A DNA stretch of 64,000 nucleotides, from positions 24,639,374-24,703,373 of the forward strand of contig NW_024881261.1 in assembly GCF_018691265.1 (NCBI RefSeq), given 5' to 3'. The translations under genes were made by a program, and so were the position numbers. Positions within the stretch are counted from its first letter, which is position 1. Every line of letters begins with the position of its first letter. Below the pieces are notes generated by a model. That model saw nothing but the letters and a program-made list of their open reading frames with translations. It did not search any database and was not told the origin of the DNA. Origin of the DNA: Tyto alba (Eukaryota > Chordata > Aves > Strigiformes > Tytonidae). Shown piece after piece: positions 13,401 through 27,364 of the stretch.

Positions 13401-15760
13401 GCTAGTTCCAAGATCTCTGTGATGCTTCACTGCCTGATATAAACATACCCGAAGACTTATATTGTCTCTGACCTTTGCACAGACATACAGGTACTAGTCC
13501 CTACATAATTTACCAGATAGCCTTCAACAGTGACCTATCCACAGTAAGGGTAAGCTCCAGCAAGTCAATGGAGTGTGATCACCCAGCTTCATGCTGATGG
13601 GCAGGTATGGCGGGAAACGTTGTCCAGAAGCACCTCCCTCCCTGCAGCTGATCGGCTGTGTGATAGAGTAGGTCAGTCTGTCTGTGTCTCTCCACTTTTA
13701 CCACATACTGCTTTCATAGTCAAGAGTGTTTGTTCCAGATGTGATGTTAACAAGTATAACTCCATTTATACCTACAGGAATAGTTTGGCCCATGTTTTTT
13801 ATCACTACTGGCAAATACACTCGATACAGAAGCACATGCATCCTGTATATGGTTGAAGGTATAACATACACTCACATTTGTTGGCACTGCAACAGACTTA
13901 GGAATAAATCTGCCTCAATTTCTGGATGAAGGCTGTCTTTCTCCTACTAAAATCTGACATCCAGTTCTTGTTCCGTAGCTACTTGAGTATTGTATTTCTT
14001 CTCTGTCCTCTTGCTGGTTCAGCCACCCGGTCTGGGGTGGATTCCATGTGTGTGATGCTCACATACATCCTGCTCTGCTGCCAGGAGCAGAGGACCTAAT
14101 TTTTTGTGACATGAAAAGAAACTTGCTGGTACAGTACATTACTAAATGCTAGAGACTTATTTCATGAAATGGGAACACCGCAGGGGAATCTGGCAAGGAA
14201 GATGTGTTTATGTAACCGAATTGAGTGTTGCAACTGCCATCACTTAGTTCCCTTGGCTGCAGTGAGCGAGTTGTGAGAGAAAAACAATCCAAACAGAGAT
14301 CTCCAGACTCTGAGGGCAGCTCTAATTACATACAAATAATTAATAAAAATTAAATGCAATATTATTAGAAAATACAAATACCATTAATTTTCTTACATGA
14401 TCATATGTACCAAGCTTATTGATAGGGACAGAAACACCCAGGCTTTTGCACTTTTATTGGAAGTACATGTTCTTTGAGTGTCTTCAGCACATTCTGATAT
14501 CCCAGGGAGATTCATGACACAAGAGTAATTGCACATAATGTAAACAAGATCTGCATTAGTTGGCTCTTTTACTCAGAATCCTTTTCCAAGTCCAGATGTG
14601 TGATGTGTAAATGTTAGGAGAACAGAGTCCTTATGAAGTAGCTTTATCAAATGCAGCTAGTCTTCCAGCAAAACAGAGAAAATATAAATTAGAGCTCAAG
14701 ACCTTGGTCAAATCTGGTGCATAAAATTTTATGGTTATATTTAATGTTCCATATGTGCTTTGGACAAGTGCCATGTTTGTAAAGAACTGCTTCAATATTA
14801 TTTTTTAAAAGTGACACTTTTAGCACAGTATCCTCTGCAAACTGTTCACTGCTCACCATGTAAGCCAGCCAGGCTCCAAATAAACTGTTTGTTTTCATGG
14901 TCTGAACCTAAGATCAAAATGCCATTTAGAGCATGACGATTTTCAAAACATGGCATGGTAGAGGTCATATGTGACTTTTTGAAGCATAATTCAGAAGAGT
15001 TGATTAACTTGACTGAAAGAGGAGGGTGTATGATATAAAAATCTGACAAGAGACAAGGAATTAGGAAGATGTGTACGTGTGTGCTAGTACTGAGTATCTG
15101 TTCTGGCTTGTTGTTTATAACATAATTAGATTTTACTATATTATATGAGCACTACATTCCTCCTAGCTCTTCTAGGAAAAACAGATCATAAACCAAGGAG
15201 ATTCTACAAATTTGTGCCACTTTTCAGAGGTCCTAGCATTTTTTTTTCTTCATTTCCCTAAATCCCTAAATAGCTGTCTTTTAAAAAAAGCTTCCAATGC
15301 AGCATCTGGTATGCTGTTATTGCCACTACTTTTGCTCTGAAAGCATAGCACTACTGTTTCAGAACACTCTTATTCATTTGTTGTCTGGTATTTGGCCAAA
15401 AAAAATGTTAATAATATAAGAGAAATAAGTACATTTTCAAGACCCAAATCGGAATACAATCTGAACAAAAGAACAGCACTGCTTTGACCCTACAGCTCTT
15501 TTCAAATTTTGCATAAAATGGAAGAGACACAGTGTCTTGGAAGAAATCACAGGAATTCTTTGTGTTGGAAAGTGTGAAGCAAACTAAATAGATTGAAATA
15601 ACTTCTGTTATATTTAAACACAAATAAAATGCTGAAGGCAGAGAAAGAAAAAGAAAAAAAAAAAACGTTATTTACACTTCTAAGCACTCAGGAGGTGTGA
15701 GAAATCTGTAGTGAAGGGCTTGAGCAAGTACTTAGCTAAAAATAATCTGTCCAAAACTGA

Positions 15761-15789
15761 ATTACTACTACTATTACTACGACTACTAA
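15761..15789 (+). repeat. (TAC)n / (ACT)n microsatellite, imperfect
   Basis: A trinucleotide repeat of about 29 nt made of ACT/ATT units with single-base changes (ATTACTACTACTATTACTAC then GACTACTA). Confidence 0.85.
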
Positions 15790-17924
15790 TTTCAGCTTCA
15801 GAATGATTTGCGGTCTTACGTTTGTCATGTAATAAAATAAGAAATGTATCAGGTGCAATTTCAGGTTCATTTGCAATATGCTAACATACACTAAGCACAT
15901 AGTAATGGTTAACAAATATATAAATGTATATTAAAATATAGTGTCAATCTGTTATCTCAGTAATTAAAAAATAGTTGTGAGACAAATCCTAAAATAAATG
16001 TAGGACTTCAAGGACACAGAAGTAGAGGTTAAAATGGTAACTGTTCTGAAGTATAGCTGAGGATTTTAAAATGTTCTTTGAGGCTGGGAGTATGTGGAGA
16101 ATGTGCATATGGTAGAATCAGAGATGCTAAGTTTTTTGTACGCTTACATACAAAATTCATAAAATGTCATTGCTTGAAAACTATGATACATTTTTATGAT
16201 CCTTTAGAATATATAACTGGTGCCACTAGGAGAGTGTCCTTGCTTTGCAGAGATTTAGAGAACTGCTCTTGTAAAAAGAGCACAGTTGAAACTCAAAGTT
16301 TTCTTTTATTCAACTGTAGACCAAGTGTTCATTTCTCTTCTGTGTGAACTGAATCCAAGTTTTACTTTTCAACTAGGCTTTAAAAGTTATCTATGTGAAT
16401 TTATGAACTGAAGAACAATACTACATATCAAACTGTACAACGACCTCAGTCATTACACTGTGTGGTAGGTTAACCCTGATTGGAAAGTGTATTTGCACTT
16501 TAATATTTTCTAACTAGTGAATATATCAAATGCTATTTTAAAGAGAGAATAGCTAATAATTCATTGCAACTATATTAACAAGATAAATTTACTTCATAGT
16601 AACAAAAAAATACATCAGTACTATTTAACATGAATGATGATGTAATCAGTGTATCTCAAACAGTAGCTGGAGGTCTTCATAACCTTCAAGTGCTCAGAAA
16701 ACTTGAAAGTGCAGATAAAGTATGGTATTTTAGTGACTGTGATTCCATTGTGCAGGCATCTTTTTTTTCCCTAGTTAGAGGACTAGTGAATAAAAATGCT
16801 TGTGAAAACCACTGATTTAACCAGGAACTGTTTGGAGACTGAAATACAGAAGGTTTCAGAGAGGGAGATCACATTTGTTTTGTCATGAGCTATATATGCA
16901 TTTGGGAAAGTCTTATGTGTATATATATGTGTACATAAATCTGATTTAACAGGAAAGGCAAATGCCTGACAGATAAAACCACTATGGATTCAGCTTCTGA
17001 TCAGTATTACTGCTACTAGCCAATGCACCTTAGAGTAAATAATCACACTGAAAGAAAGGGGTTTGCATACAGTTATCCATGTAATAATGCATTGCTAAAC
17101 TATGCACTTTTAACAAATAAGTTGTTGTCATAATTATGCCGTTACGTATTATGTGAAAGATTACTGATCTTTGATTCAATAATGTAATTTTCCATTATTA
17201 TTTCATTTAATTTTTTTCTATAGGAATTCATTCATATTCATATATCATTTTATATTCTTTTTTGCATCTCATGCTTTGTCATTTTCCTTTTTCTTGATGA
17301 GTGTGGTGTCTTAAAAGTAGAAAGGAGTGCTTTCTGTCATAAGAATTCTGGACCCCACTTCCTGAAAAAAATTCACTTTCATGTTTAAAAACATAGTAAC
17401 AAAACCAACCAATACAATAGCCATGATCTTTTTACCTAAGCTGATTTTTAAAGGAAAAAGCAATTATAATTAAATGAGAGTGATTTGAATGCATGAAACA
17501 ATTAATTATAGATAATTTGAATGTCTGCTGCCAAACATATTATATAACCCATGTGAAATAGGTGAAGTTCAGTGGTCAAGACTTTAATGGTCTTAGATGG
17601 TCTCTGTGGTCTGTTGTACTGATGCTAGCAGTCCTTTGAAGCTGGGTGGAGGGCTTTTCTGAGTCTCTGTGAGATGCTGCTTATTTGTCAGAGCAGCTTG
17701 TTCTGATTCATTTGTAGTTTGTGACTACCCTCACCTGCTGCATGGCTGTGGTTAATCGCTTGGTTTCTTCAGATGTTTCTTCTCCATCCTAACAGTCATC
17801 TTATTTTTTCTGCATATATAAATAAGTCTTTGATAAAGTCTTACCTACCTGCCTAGCCCCAGCATGGATTTTATCCTGTGCTCGCAGTCAGCAGCTACTA
17901 TGTTAACGCAAAGTATATAAAATG

Positions 17925-18702
17925 TCAAAGACCTTGACAGACTGAAGAAATGGGCTGATGGGAATCTCATGAAGTTCAACAAATTAAAATGGAAGGTCCT
18001 CTTACCTGGGGTGGAATGTTGGTCCCAGGACAGGCTGGGAACCAGCTGGGTGGAAAGCAGCTTTGCAAAAAAGGATCTCAGGGAAAAAAAAAAAAAAAAT
18101 AATAATAATTTGAGCCAGCAATGTGCCTCCACAGCAAAAGCAGCCAACAGTATCCTGGTCTGCATTAGGAAGAGCATTGCCAGCAGGTGGAGACCCATGA
18201 TCCTGCCCCTCTACTCAAAACTGATGAGAGGCATCTGGAGTGATGGGCCAAGTTCTGGGCTCCCCAGCATGAGAAAGACATAAGCTTACAGGAGTGATAG
18301 CAGCAAAGGACCACAAAGATGGTAGAGGGTTTGGAGAATCTATCATATGAGGAGAGGAGACTGAGACACTCAAGAAGAAGAGGCTCAGGGAGATCTTATC
18401 AGTGTATATAAATACCTAATGAGACGTAGTATATGAGATGGAGCTAGGCTCTTCGCAGCAGTGTCCAGTGACAGCAGAAGAGGCAACAGGCACAAATTCA
18501 ACTATAGGAAATTCCACTTCAGCATAGGAAAAAGCCTTTACTGTGTGGGTGGTGAAATTCTGGAACAGCGTTCCCAGAGAGGCTATGGAGTCTTCACTCA
18601 AACGGTCCTGGGCAACTTGCTCTATCTGACCCTACTTGAGGAGTGGGGTTGGACTAGATGTTCAGAGGCCCCTTTCAACCTCAACCACTCCGTGATTTTT
18701 AT
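17925..18702 (+). mobile_element. CR1 LINE, 3' portion
   Basis: About 780 bases follow the avian CR1 consensus in order. First comes the end of the reverse-transcriptase reading frame (near 17945-17990, the stretch translating like a ...NLMKFNK... segment). Next is the block around 18110-18130 ending in GCCAGCAATGTGCC, and the GGCTCCCCAG block near 18258. Last is the typical 3' end, GGTTGGACTAGATG at 18647-18660 with CCTTTCAACCTCAACCACTC and GTGATTT after it. The reading frame is broken, so the copy is dead and truncated at its 5' end, as usual for CR1. It differs widely from the consensus, so it is not a recent insertion. Near 18084-18110 the consensus is replaced by a run of 16 A followed by TAA units. 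The limits are approximate. Confidence 0.92.
18084..18110 (+). repeat. A16 plus (TAA)n tract inside the CR1 copy
   Basis: A run of 16 A (18084-18099) followed by TAATAATAATT lies in the middle of the CR1 element. Compared with the CR1 consensus, it stands in place of about 25 nt of ordinary element sequence. Confidence 0.85.
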
Positions 18703-18882
18703 AATACCTCTTTAAAATATGTGGGAATTTTTGATCCCTCTGATTTCATTACTTGACATTTCTTTCAGTCTTTGCTCTGTCTTAGCCCATCTCAGGTTCA
18801 GATTGGCTTCTTTTAGAAAAGGAACAAACATACCAAAAAACCACTCATCCTCAAACACTTAATTGTCAGAAGCAGGTAAATT

Positions 18883-19012
18883 CTTAGTTTTATAGATTTA
18901 AAAAAAAAATGGTGCAAGAAATTCGCAACTTGTCCAAGATGATAAATAGTGCCTTAGTCACATATGGAATTAGATCTCATGTTCTTCAGTCAGGACCACA
19001 GTGACCTAACTG
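18883..19012 (+). repeat. MIR/L3-like ancient repeat remnant
   Basis: The segment runs TTTTATAGATTTAAAAAAAA, then AACTTGTCCAAGATGATAAA, then GGAATTAGATCTCATGTTCT, then TCAGTCAGGACCACAGTGAC. This parallels the MIR/L3 3' half (tttacagatgagga, acttgcccaaggtcacac, attcgaacccaggtctcc, cagtgctctaacc). It is decayed and judged by eye. It lies about 180 nt after the end of the large CR1 copy. Confidence 0.6.
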
Positions 19013-22000
19013 TGGTCAGATTGAAATTTTGTTTTTCCGTGTAATGACCATGTTGTGAGAGAAAGCTGCTAGTACAGACTGAGAACTAGGTTTTTCCTTC
19101 CATAAAGTAGCTGCAGTAGCTAAAACTGAAAATACAAGAAAAAAAAAAATGTATCTTGAATATTCATATCTTGAACACAGATAAATGCATCATCAAATTA
19201 GCATTAAATAGCACAACAAGCTCCAATAAGAATCTTCAAGTCAACTGGATTCAAACTTCATTGAAAGTGTAATATGTGTAATTTTAAGATCAGTTTAAAA
19301 GTTGGTGTTATTGCTGGAGGTTGCAGTGAGCAATTTTATTTTCTTGCTAGAGTTAACAAGCAGTGCAAGTCTAGTACATGGAGAGTTGCATGATGATTGC
19401 TCTTTACAGGGTTCCCAATACTATAGCCTTAGTTATAATTCTAAATGGCTGTGCATGACATCATACCAAAGTGGATAAAACAACTCAATTCCACTGCTAA
19501 AAATGTGTTAACCTTTTAGCTGCACTACAGACAAGTCCTGCAGGATCCCAACACTTTTAGCATGGTATCTGATTATTCTCTTCATCTGAAATTGCTAGGT
19601 GAGAATATCTTGTCAGTGATTTCAGGCTAGTCTGAGTGGTTGCAATCATAGAAGGCCTTGTTGAAAATGATGCAATCTTTTATTTCTGTTTGTCATCCTT
19701 CAGCCAGAAAGTTAACACTAAGAACATCCAATGAGCAGCATTAAAGACTTCAAAAGACCCCACACATCTTTTATTTTTTAGATATGTATAAAACTCTTAT
19801 CTTGTAGCTATTAAATTAATTTTAAGATATTTGTTTTCATTTTTATTATGTTCTTCTGATTCAGTGATGATTATGGAAGTGGTCTTTTTTTTATTCTCCC
19901 TCTCTTCTGGTCATGATGTATCTATTTTTAAGATGGAGACAGGCACATTTGTATAGAGAGTGGGTGGAAGTAAGTATAAATTACTAATGTGATGCTTATA
20001 ATATGTGAGGAGAGACACACATACAGAGTCATAGATAGTTCAGTTCTTTAGGTAAGGATGTAAGGTAGAGATATAAGTAATAGTGCTTTATCCATCATAA
20101 AGTTTCAAAATGGCTCAGAGGCATATCACTGCTGCAGCTGTTGCAGACCTTGTAATGGCATTAAGCTCTGACTCAGGGTGATTTTTGTCATAGAAGGTTC
20201 TAGCAGGAACTGTAGTTCTGGTAATAACCTGAACAGGAGAATAAATAACTAGAATATTAATGAACTGTACATGATACAGACGCTCCAGGGTGAACCCAAG
20301 CAGGACAGGAAATATGTTTCTTTCTCAATTCTTTTCACACTAGGCTTTTTCAGACAAAACCCTCTGGTACTCTGCCAGAACCCCCTCTGAACATTACAGC
20401 TTTAACCCCATATGGTATTTATTCTTGAACTGATTATTACTGTTTTATATTTTCACCTGCTGGGTGAAGGCTGTATAGACATATTTACCAGTATCTTTAA
20501 TACTACTGGAGCAAGCTGAAATAATATTTTAGGATATGATACAAACTCTTGCTATCCTTTATCAAAAAAAAAAACAATTTTGGGTCTGGCACTGCTCACA
20601 GGAGAAGTAAAGAGGGAAAAAAACACCTCAGTGTTCCTTTATGATAATTTGCCCATCCAATTGATGCCAGCTGTGCTTTCTTCAGTAACAACCAGCAAGG
20701 GGTAGATACTTGCTCAGATACTGCTGATTCTTAGTGTTGATTCTCAAGCTGTGTACGGGGTCTGTCCGTTCTATGACCACTTTTATTGATCTTCTCTGAA
20801 ACGTGAACAGGTGTATACTACTGACCAAATCAAGGATTAGTCTTCTGTGCTTGTCAGACAAAAATAATATTGGAGCATTACATCCTTGTAACACATCACC
20901 AAATATAGCTCAAACTTTATCAGCTGTAGCAGAATTTAACCAGACAGACATTTGTTTCAAAAAATATGCTGTGTGGTTCTTTTGACTTCTGTTTCTCAAA
21001 CTCTTGTATGACCCATATTAAAGCAACTGTGTCTGGGGGAAAGAAAAGAAAAAAGGATAAAATCACATTCGTCTCTTGAGCCCTGAATGCCTTTATAAAT
21101 GGTCATTTTTTAATAAAGGCATATAAACTTGTATTGGTTTTACACAATGAAATGTAGTAATAGTTGACCTTAAAGTAATGCCTGTCTAAATCAGACTACA
21201 ATGATATAAAAGGCTGAATAGGACAATCTACAGTATTTTGAGTAACTGCTGATAACTATTTAGTGCTGAATTGAAGAGGAACATATGTATCTTACCACTA
21301 ACCACAATAAATGTAGTCTTGGCACTAAAGGTTAGTGATCCAGCTGGAACTATGTCCTGCAGACTTTCCATCCATTCATTTTAAATAACAGAATAATAGT
21401 GGCCATTTGTTGAAATCATGTTTTCAACTGATCACCGGATAGTCTTCAGCAGTATCTACCTCTGGTTACTTAGGTAGGTCATGATTATCATTACCACAGC
21501 TTTGGCATCACCCCTATTTACATAGCATGAAAGTAATCATAGTTTTGCATGCTGTTAATTCATCATGTTAAGAACTGTGGATCTGCCATTATATATGTGT
21601 GGGTATATATGTATCTTATTTTCTCACTTAAAATTGGGACAGGCAATAAAATCAGGTATAACTTAGTTTGGCTTTGTGTAGCATACATAGGAAAGAGTGG
21701 TATAAAGACAAATCATATTACTGCATGCATATAGGCTGCCTTAAATACCTGGATTTGATGAAAGAACACCCCACCAACTGTGTCATGAAGTTAGTGGGTG
21801 TATGTATGACATCTTTCTTATAATTCAAGGCAGCAACTGAAAATCCATTGTCCTGTTTGTGCCTTAAGACACATTTCCAGGATCATATGTAGTATAAAAT
21901 GGCCTGGAGCTGGAAGAGTGGAAAACATAGCATGGCACAGCTCACTAGCCCCCCTTCTTAAAAACTAGGTTAGCTCCTGTGCTGTGACAAGTGTTTATGA

Positions 22001-25000
22001 AACGAATACCTAAAGGAGGGCACATGGTGATCTTGATAAATCATTCTTCATGACTTACCTTCTGACAAAAAAGAGGGAGATTTTAACAACAGAAGATGTC
22101 TTTTTAAGAGGGAGATTACACAACTTCTGAAATCAGAGGTTCTCAGTACCTATGGAGTGTATAAAATTAAAAGCATAGCTCTGAAAGCACAGAATTTTAT
22201 AAGAAAGCTCTTTGTTAGGGACAGGGAAAGATAACAGAAGGCAGATAGGAAGGACAAATGTGCCTACCTAAGGAAAGCTGAACTATAAGTTAGTAATTAT
22301 AATAAAGCAGAAGACTTTCATGTCTCTCTAGTGCAGTGAGACAAATAGTACATGAATTGTTGGTTTGGTTGTGAGGTTTTTTGTTTTGTTTTAGAAAGTT
22401 TTAAAAGTATATTGTCCTTCAGGAAATCATGAATAAAAATGTCTATTTCAGAAATACAAATCTTTAGTACCTATCTCTAAGAAAGGAGATTGTCAGCATA
22501 AAACGACTTTGATTATTTGAGTCAGTCTTCTACAGAATGAAGTTATAGATACCAGCGTGCGTCACTTGCATGGAAGTCTTCCCTGTATCCCCATTTCCTT
22601 ATTTTACATTGTTGTCACCCATTTCATTTAGATAACAGATTTTTAATATTGGAGAAGATTTGTGAAACTAACTTTGTTGCTGCAAACAAGGCAATCGGTA
22701 CAAAAGCAAATCAGGATACAGAACACAAAGTTATACCAGGATTGGAGATGAACTCATGAGTGGGATGTATAGTACTAAATGATTATACTGAAGAAAAAGG
22801 GAATTATCTGAGCGAGATAATTGTAGCCTTTGATGTGATCAAGAAAACAAGGTAAATGGAAGAAAACTAACAATTCATACTTCTGAAATGTATGAAAGGA
22901 AGGAAATGTTTAAGATTGATTTTTAGAAGATTTTAGCAGTTAAAAACTTCTTGTAAGGTATAGTGGTGGAAGTACTATTCAAGTTATAGTCAAACATGGT
23001 TGGTAGCAGTAGGAGTGGTTCCATCAAATGCAGACACTGAGTGGATGGTCCTCCTAGTCAGTTACCATTTCTCATTGAGCGAGTCCACTCAAGATTGCTT
23101 TTTCATTTCTTTTTGTCATTATGCACTCTGTGCTGCACTGTATTGCAAGGATCTTCCTCTGCAGTTACACACTCTGTATGTGTGTGTGCAGGTTTAAGAT
23201 TACAGTGATTCATAGGCTGGGCTGAACCCACTGAGTCACAGATTTGTTGTGCAGAGGAAGAGGATGGTATTCCTGAAAAAGTGAATAGGGCTTGTTTACC
23301 CCTTATTTTGGGTAAATCATGAAGTTTATGGTTATTGCAGTAGGAACTCAACTCAAAACCTGCCAGTAATATCCCAATTAAAAAAAGTAAATCAAATCCA
23401 GGGGGTTTTCTAATTTTTTTTCCCCAAGGAAAAATAGAGAATAGGAGAGAACTGCATGGGTAAGTACTGTAATATGTGAGTTTAGGTTATTCTGTGGGAT
23501 GTTTCCTCTACCAAGAAGGATGGCAGGGGAGGAATTAGCTTCAGTGTCCCCTGAATTTGCTTTCTTGTATAATTACGGGAAATGCATTCAGTGTGCAAGA
23601 GTATCATTGCTGTCCTGCTGTTTTATCATTTCTTTATGAGATAATGTTGATTTCAGCAATGAAATGCAAATTTAGTTTACAGTGCTCCTTTTCTCTGTAT
23701 AAAGGTTAAAATTCATATTGTCAGTAATACTGTTGGTGGTGCTTATGAAACAGTCTTTGTCAGCTGATTTTGGCAATACGTGGTTTAAATGCTGTTCAGT
23801 GCAACTACATGAGCTTTATGTTGGTCTACATGAATTAATTTTAACACAACATGCATGTTGTTACCATTTTGGCTATAATTTGATCACATCATCATAAAAC
23901 CTTGGTACCAACAAAAAAAAAATCTGGATGTATCAAGAATATTCAATATATAGCGTGCCTTCTGTGTGTTATGGCAAACCAAGCATACAGTTATTGAAGT
24001 TGAGCCATCTTAACTCTGTAATCATAAAATTCTTCTAACACAGGGGGCTAACAAGTACTCGTAGGAATGCAGCTGCTAATGGATTCTGTGTTTGGAGGAT
24101 ATGCTTCTGTTTACTTACAAACAAATAGTTTGTATTGCTGGTGATAAAAGGGCTCAGAATTTTAAAACGTCCTGTTACAATTAGCCCCAGTGTAGATTAC
24201 AGACAGCTCCATTTACTAAATGCTGGGACTCCAACAGCAATAAAATACATGCAAGAATGGAAATAGTTTTCAGCTAGCAAGCAAGTTCTAACATAACAGC
24301 AAGGCCTGTACTAACGGAAGTTGTCCTTTTTATTGTTATCTCTTTAATTTATCTCGCTTTCCTGTGTAAACTGCTCACTATTGTGCAAAGAGAGGGTGTG
24401 TGTTAACTTTGGTGACATTGTGTTACTCCCATTAAATAAGGCTGTACACAGGTTTTTTTCAGCATGACTCTATTCAGGATATTTTTTTTTTCCCCCCAAA
24501 CTGCATGAGCCAGTTCATAAGTAGTAAGAAATCTCATTCCTACTTTAGGTGGTATAGCAATAAATTCACTGTCCCAGTTAGTAAAAAGATTATATAGAAA
24601 AAGGAGTGATTTTAATATATTTAGTATGAAAGAGTAAAAAGGTGGGGGAGAGGGTTTTATGAAATGAGATGTTCTGTTGTAGACAATAATGGAAAACAGG
24701 TCTGAAAATGCTGAGTTGGAGTAATGAATGAATAATGTCTAAAGTTTATCAAAACTGAAAGAACTTCTGATGTGAAATGAAGCCTCCTAAGAAAATTGTG
24801 TTCTGTGCCTGTTTTGCTTTGCTGTTGTCGCATGTCACGCATGAATGAAAATGCTGCATTCTCTGGGGAGCGGTAAAGCTTCTGTGTGGGTTGTTTATTT
24901 CCTTAATCCCTCCTTCTTCGTGATTTCCAATGTCAGATATAAAATGGAAAGCCTGTAAATACAGTGATTATCATACTGATTATCAGCTGCATCAGGGAAC

Positions 25001-27364
25001 GCCCTGGCTGGCCGTTGTAACCCTAGCAGTCTCCACATGTTACAGCCACTTAGATTTTAACCTGACTACTTTATTAGAGACGTGAAGCTCAGTATGAGGT
25101 GCCCTAGGGCTGCACAGATGGGTTCTGCTTGTTTCCTGTTCTCACTGTTATTGTGAATAGATACTAAAAGGTTCTCATCGCTTTTATCTGGTTAATTTAC
25201 TTTGAACTGTCCCTGGCATTCAGGGCCTGCCTCACATTCTCACCATTTTGCAAACACCAAACTGTAGTCTCCAAATGCGTGTTTTGACCTTTATTATCTT
25301 TTTACTGGAAGGGTCTTAATTCTTAAAGGGATGCAATCCTGAGAGAGGCTGATTCTTAAGGGGCTGTAGGCACAGTCTTTAGTGAAAGAAGCTGCTCAGG
25401 AGTGATTCAGAGGTTCAGTTGATAGGAGAGAAGAAAATTAAGATTGCTGTTGTTCTTTGGCATGTTCAGACACCCTTAGATTAGAGGTCAACTGCAGGAA
25501 AATCTATGATTGTGTGCTAGCTACCATTATTCATGTAGACGGGCAGCAGACCAGGCTAAAAGATGAGCTCTAACAGGAAAATCCGAAGATGAGATACTTT
25601 TTAAGAAATGTGCAATCATTTATCCTTCCTTGTGGAAGGGCCAGGTCTTTCAAACCACATGTGCTATGCATGGGTGCCCCAGCACAGACAATTTAGATGA
25701 ATTCTCTCAAAGTCTTCCACATAAGGAAACACTACTTAACTGGAATAGTTTTTATTTCACAGACATAAGAATGTACTGGTGTCCAGTTTCCTGGCCAAAC
25801 AATAGTTTAACACAGATGTTAATGTCCTGCTGCACTGGGACATTAAAGAAATCCCCTTAGGACAGATCAGTGTAACTTCCAATTTCAATTGAGCGACCAA
25901 AAACCTGAGGTTAAAGAAGTAATTTGGCTACAATATGCAATTTTTAGTCCATTTTCTTTTTCTCTGCCCCCTTCTCTCTCCTTTATTTCTCTTATTTTTG
26001 TTTTTTTTCCTGTGTCCCGACCCCATTTGAGGCTTTCTTGATTGTGTTGCAGTTCATTGTAAGTGCATCACTTTAGAGTGGAAGCTTGCAGGCTTCTTTT
26101 TTCATACCAGCATAGGCTTTGTTAATCACATGCTGCTTTAGGAAAACACTGCATGATATCTTTGAACCCTACACTCCTTCTTGACAGCCAGGCTAGCAAA
26201 TGTCATTGACTGTGTGATGTACAAGAAGGAATTCAATTGTAAGTAAATTGTCAAAGTGGCTAACCTTGCCCGCACCCAATTGTCAGGACCATGATTCAGT
26301 TTTTCTGTCAACATCAGCTAAGGCTAACCCGGTCAGCCTTATGTTTCTGCAGTGAAGCAGCCTGAGGAGTTGTGCTTTTCAGCTTATCACATTTTATTAA
26401 CCTCAACTTACTGTTGCTATAATCAATTGTACCCACTTCAAATTCTTATATTGCCCCCAAATTGGCAGATCATAAAGGTCCACAAGTATGTATTTTCTGC
26501 AGCACTAAAAGCTGTCACAGGGACACTGGACTTGAATGGTTTGGTACAGTAGTTATTTTTGTTTAGTTGGATCAACTCACCACTTTGGCTCAAGACTTAT
26601 CCCTCTATTAATATCACTTGGCAAAGATCATCTGGAAGAATGCAAGTTAAAACATAAAGACTTTGAGGGTTTTCTTCAATATTTGCAGTAGAAAGTAAGT
26701 AAGGGAAAAACATTGCTATTGTCTTCTGTCTCCTTGCTTCTGTTTAGAAACAGATTTTAACTACTCCAATTAATATAAATAAGAAATGAGGACATTCTGA
26801 TACCCTGATGTTTCTTATGTTCTTTCAGAAAAAGAACATAGTTAAATTGCCTAAAGCAGTGATTAAGACATCAGAGTATTTTAAAATGCTCATCTGATTC
26901 CATCACAAGGGTTTGAGCACATTTTGTGATCCTGTTTTTTTCATGCACTGTAGATGACAAATGATTTTCTAAAATGGTTTGATAACCAGTATCCCATGAA
27001 ATGTCATACGTAAATGGAGATATGATACAATTTCAATTAAAAATACGTCTGAAGGATGTTTGTCTGGATTTGAAGTAGTGGTTTCCTAGTCAAGGTCCTA
27101 TTTCCAGAAGTAACTTTCCTCGCCTGGAAAAAACATATTGTACCTTCTTTATTTGAACTTGTGAAATGTGTTGACATTGTACTGTTGTTGGGCTTGAGGG
27201 AAGGAGGGGGGAAGCTTTTGGTGCGACTATCAGAAATGAACAACTGTATATGGGTATATTGAGATAATCATGTAAAAGGAAAACTGGCTGAATGAGTTTC
27301 AGAATGTGTTATTTCTTCATTATCTTGCACTTTATAATTAACTGTTCTTTTTTTATTATTTCAG

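Larger units (their letters stand above)
1..27364 (+). other. ADK: ADK intron (3' part), upstream of the first exon in the window
   Basis: The 5' end of this intron is outside the window, so it is at least 27.4 kb long. It ends in a good acceptor: a T-rich tract followed by TTATTTCAG directly before the exon. I searched it for the preceding ADK exon, which in human ends in a Gly-Asn-Glu-Thr segment, and did not find one. It holds one long CR1 piece (about 17925-18702), old MIR/L3-like remnants (about 1075-1250, 7908-8070, 9371-9430, 18883-19012), poly(T) and poly(A) tracts and short microsatellites. The rest is plain AT-rich DNA without a recognisable gene. The short open frames here have no family resemblance, no supporting splice pattern and no codon signature that I can see, so they are not annotated. 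Confidence 0.8.

Noticed and set aside
18181..18194. CTCF-like CCAGCAGGTGGAGA
   Set aside because: It lacks the GGC core and is part of the CR1 sequence.
17845..18283. Open frames of 104 and 117 codons on both strands
   Set aside because: They overlap the CR1 copy and its A16 tract. The frames are shadows of a dead LINE, not genes.
18416..18715. Open frames of 61 and 84 codons
   Set aside because: They lie in the non-coding 3' part of the CR1 element.
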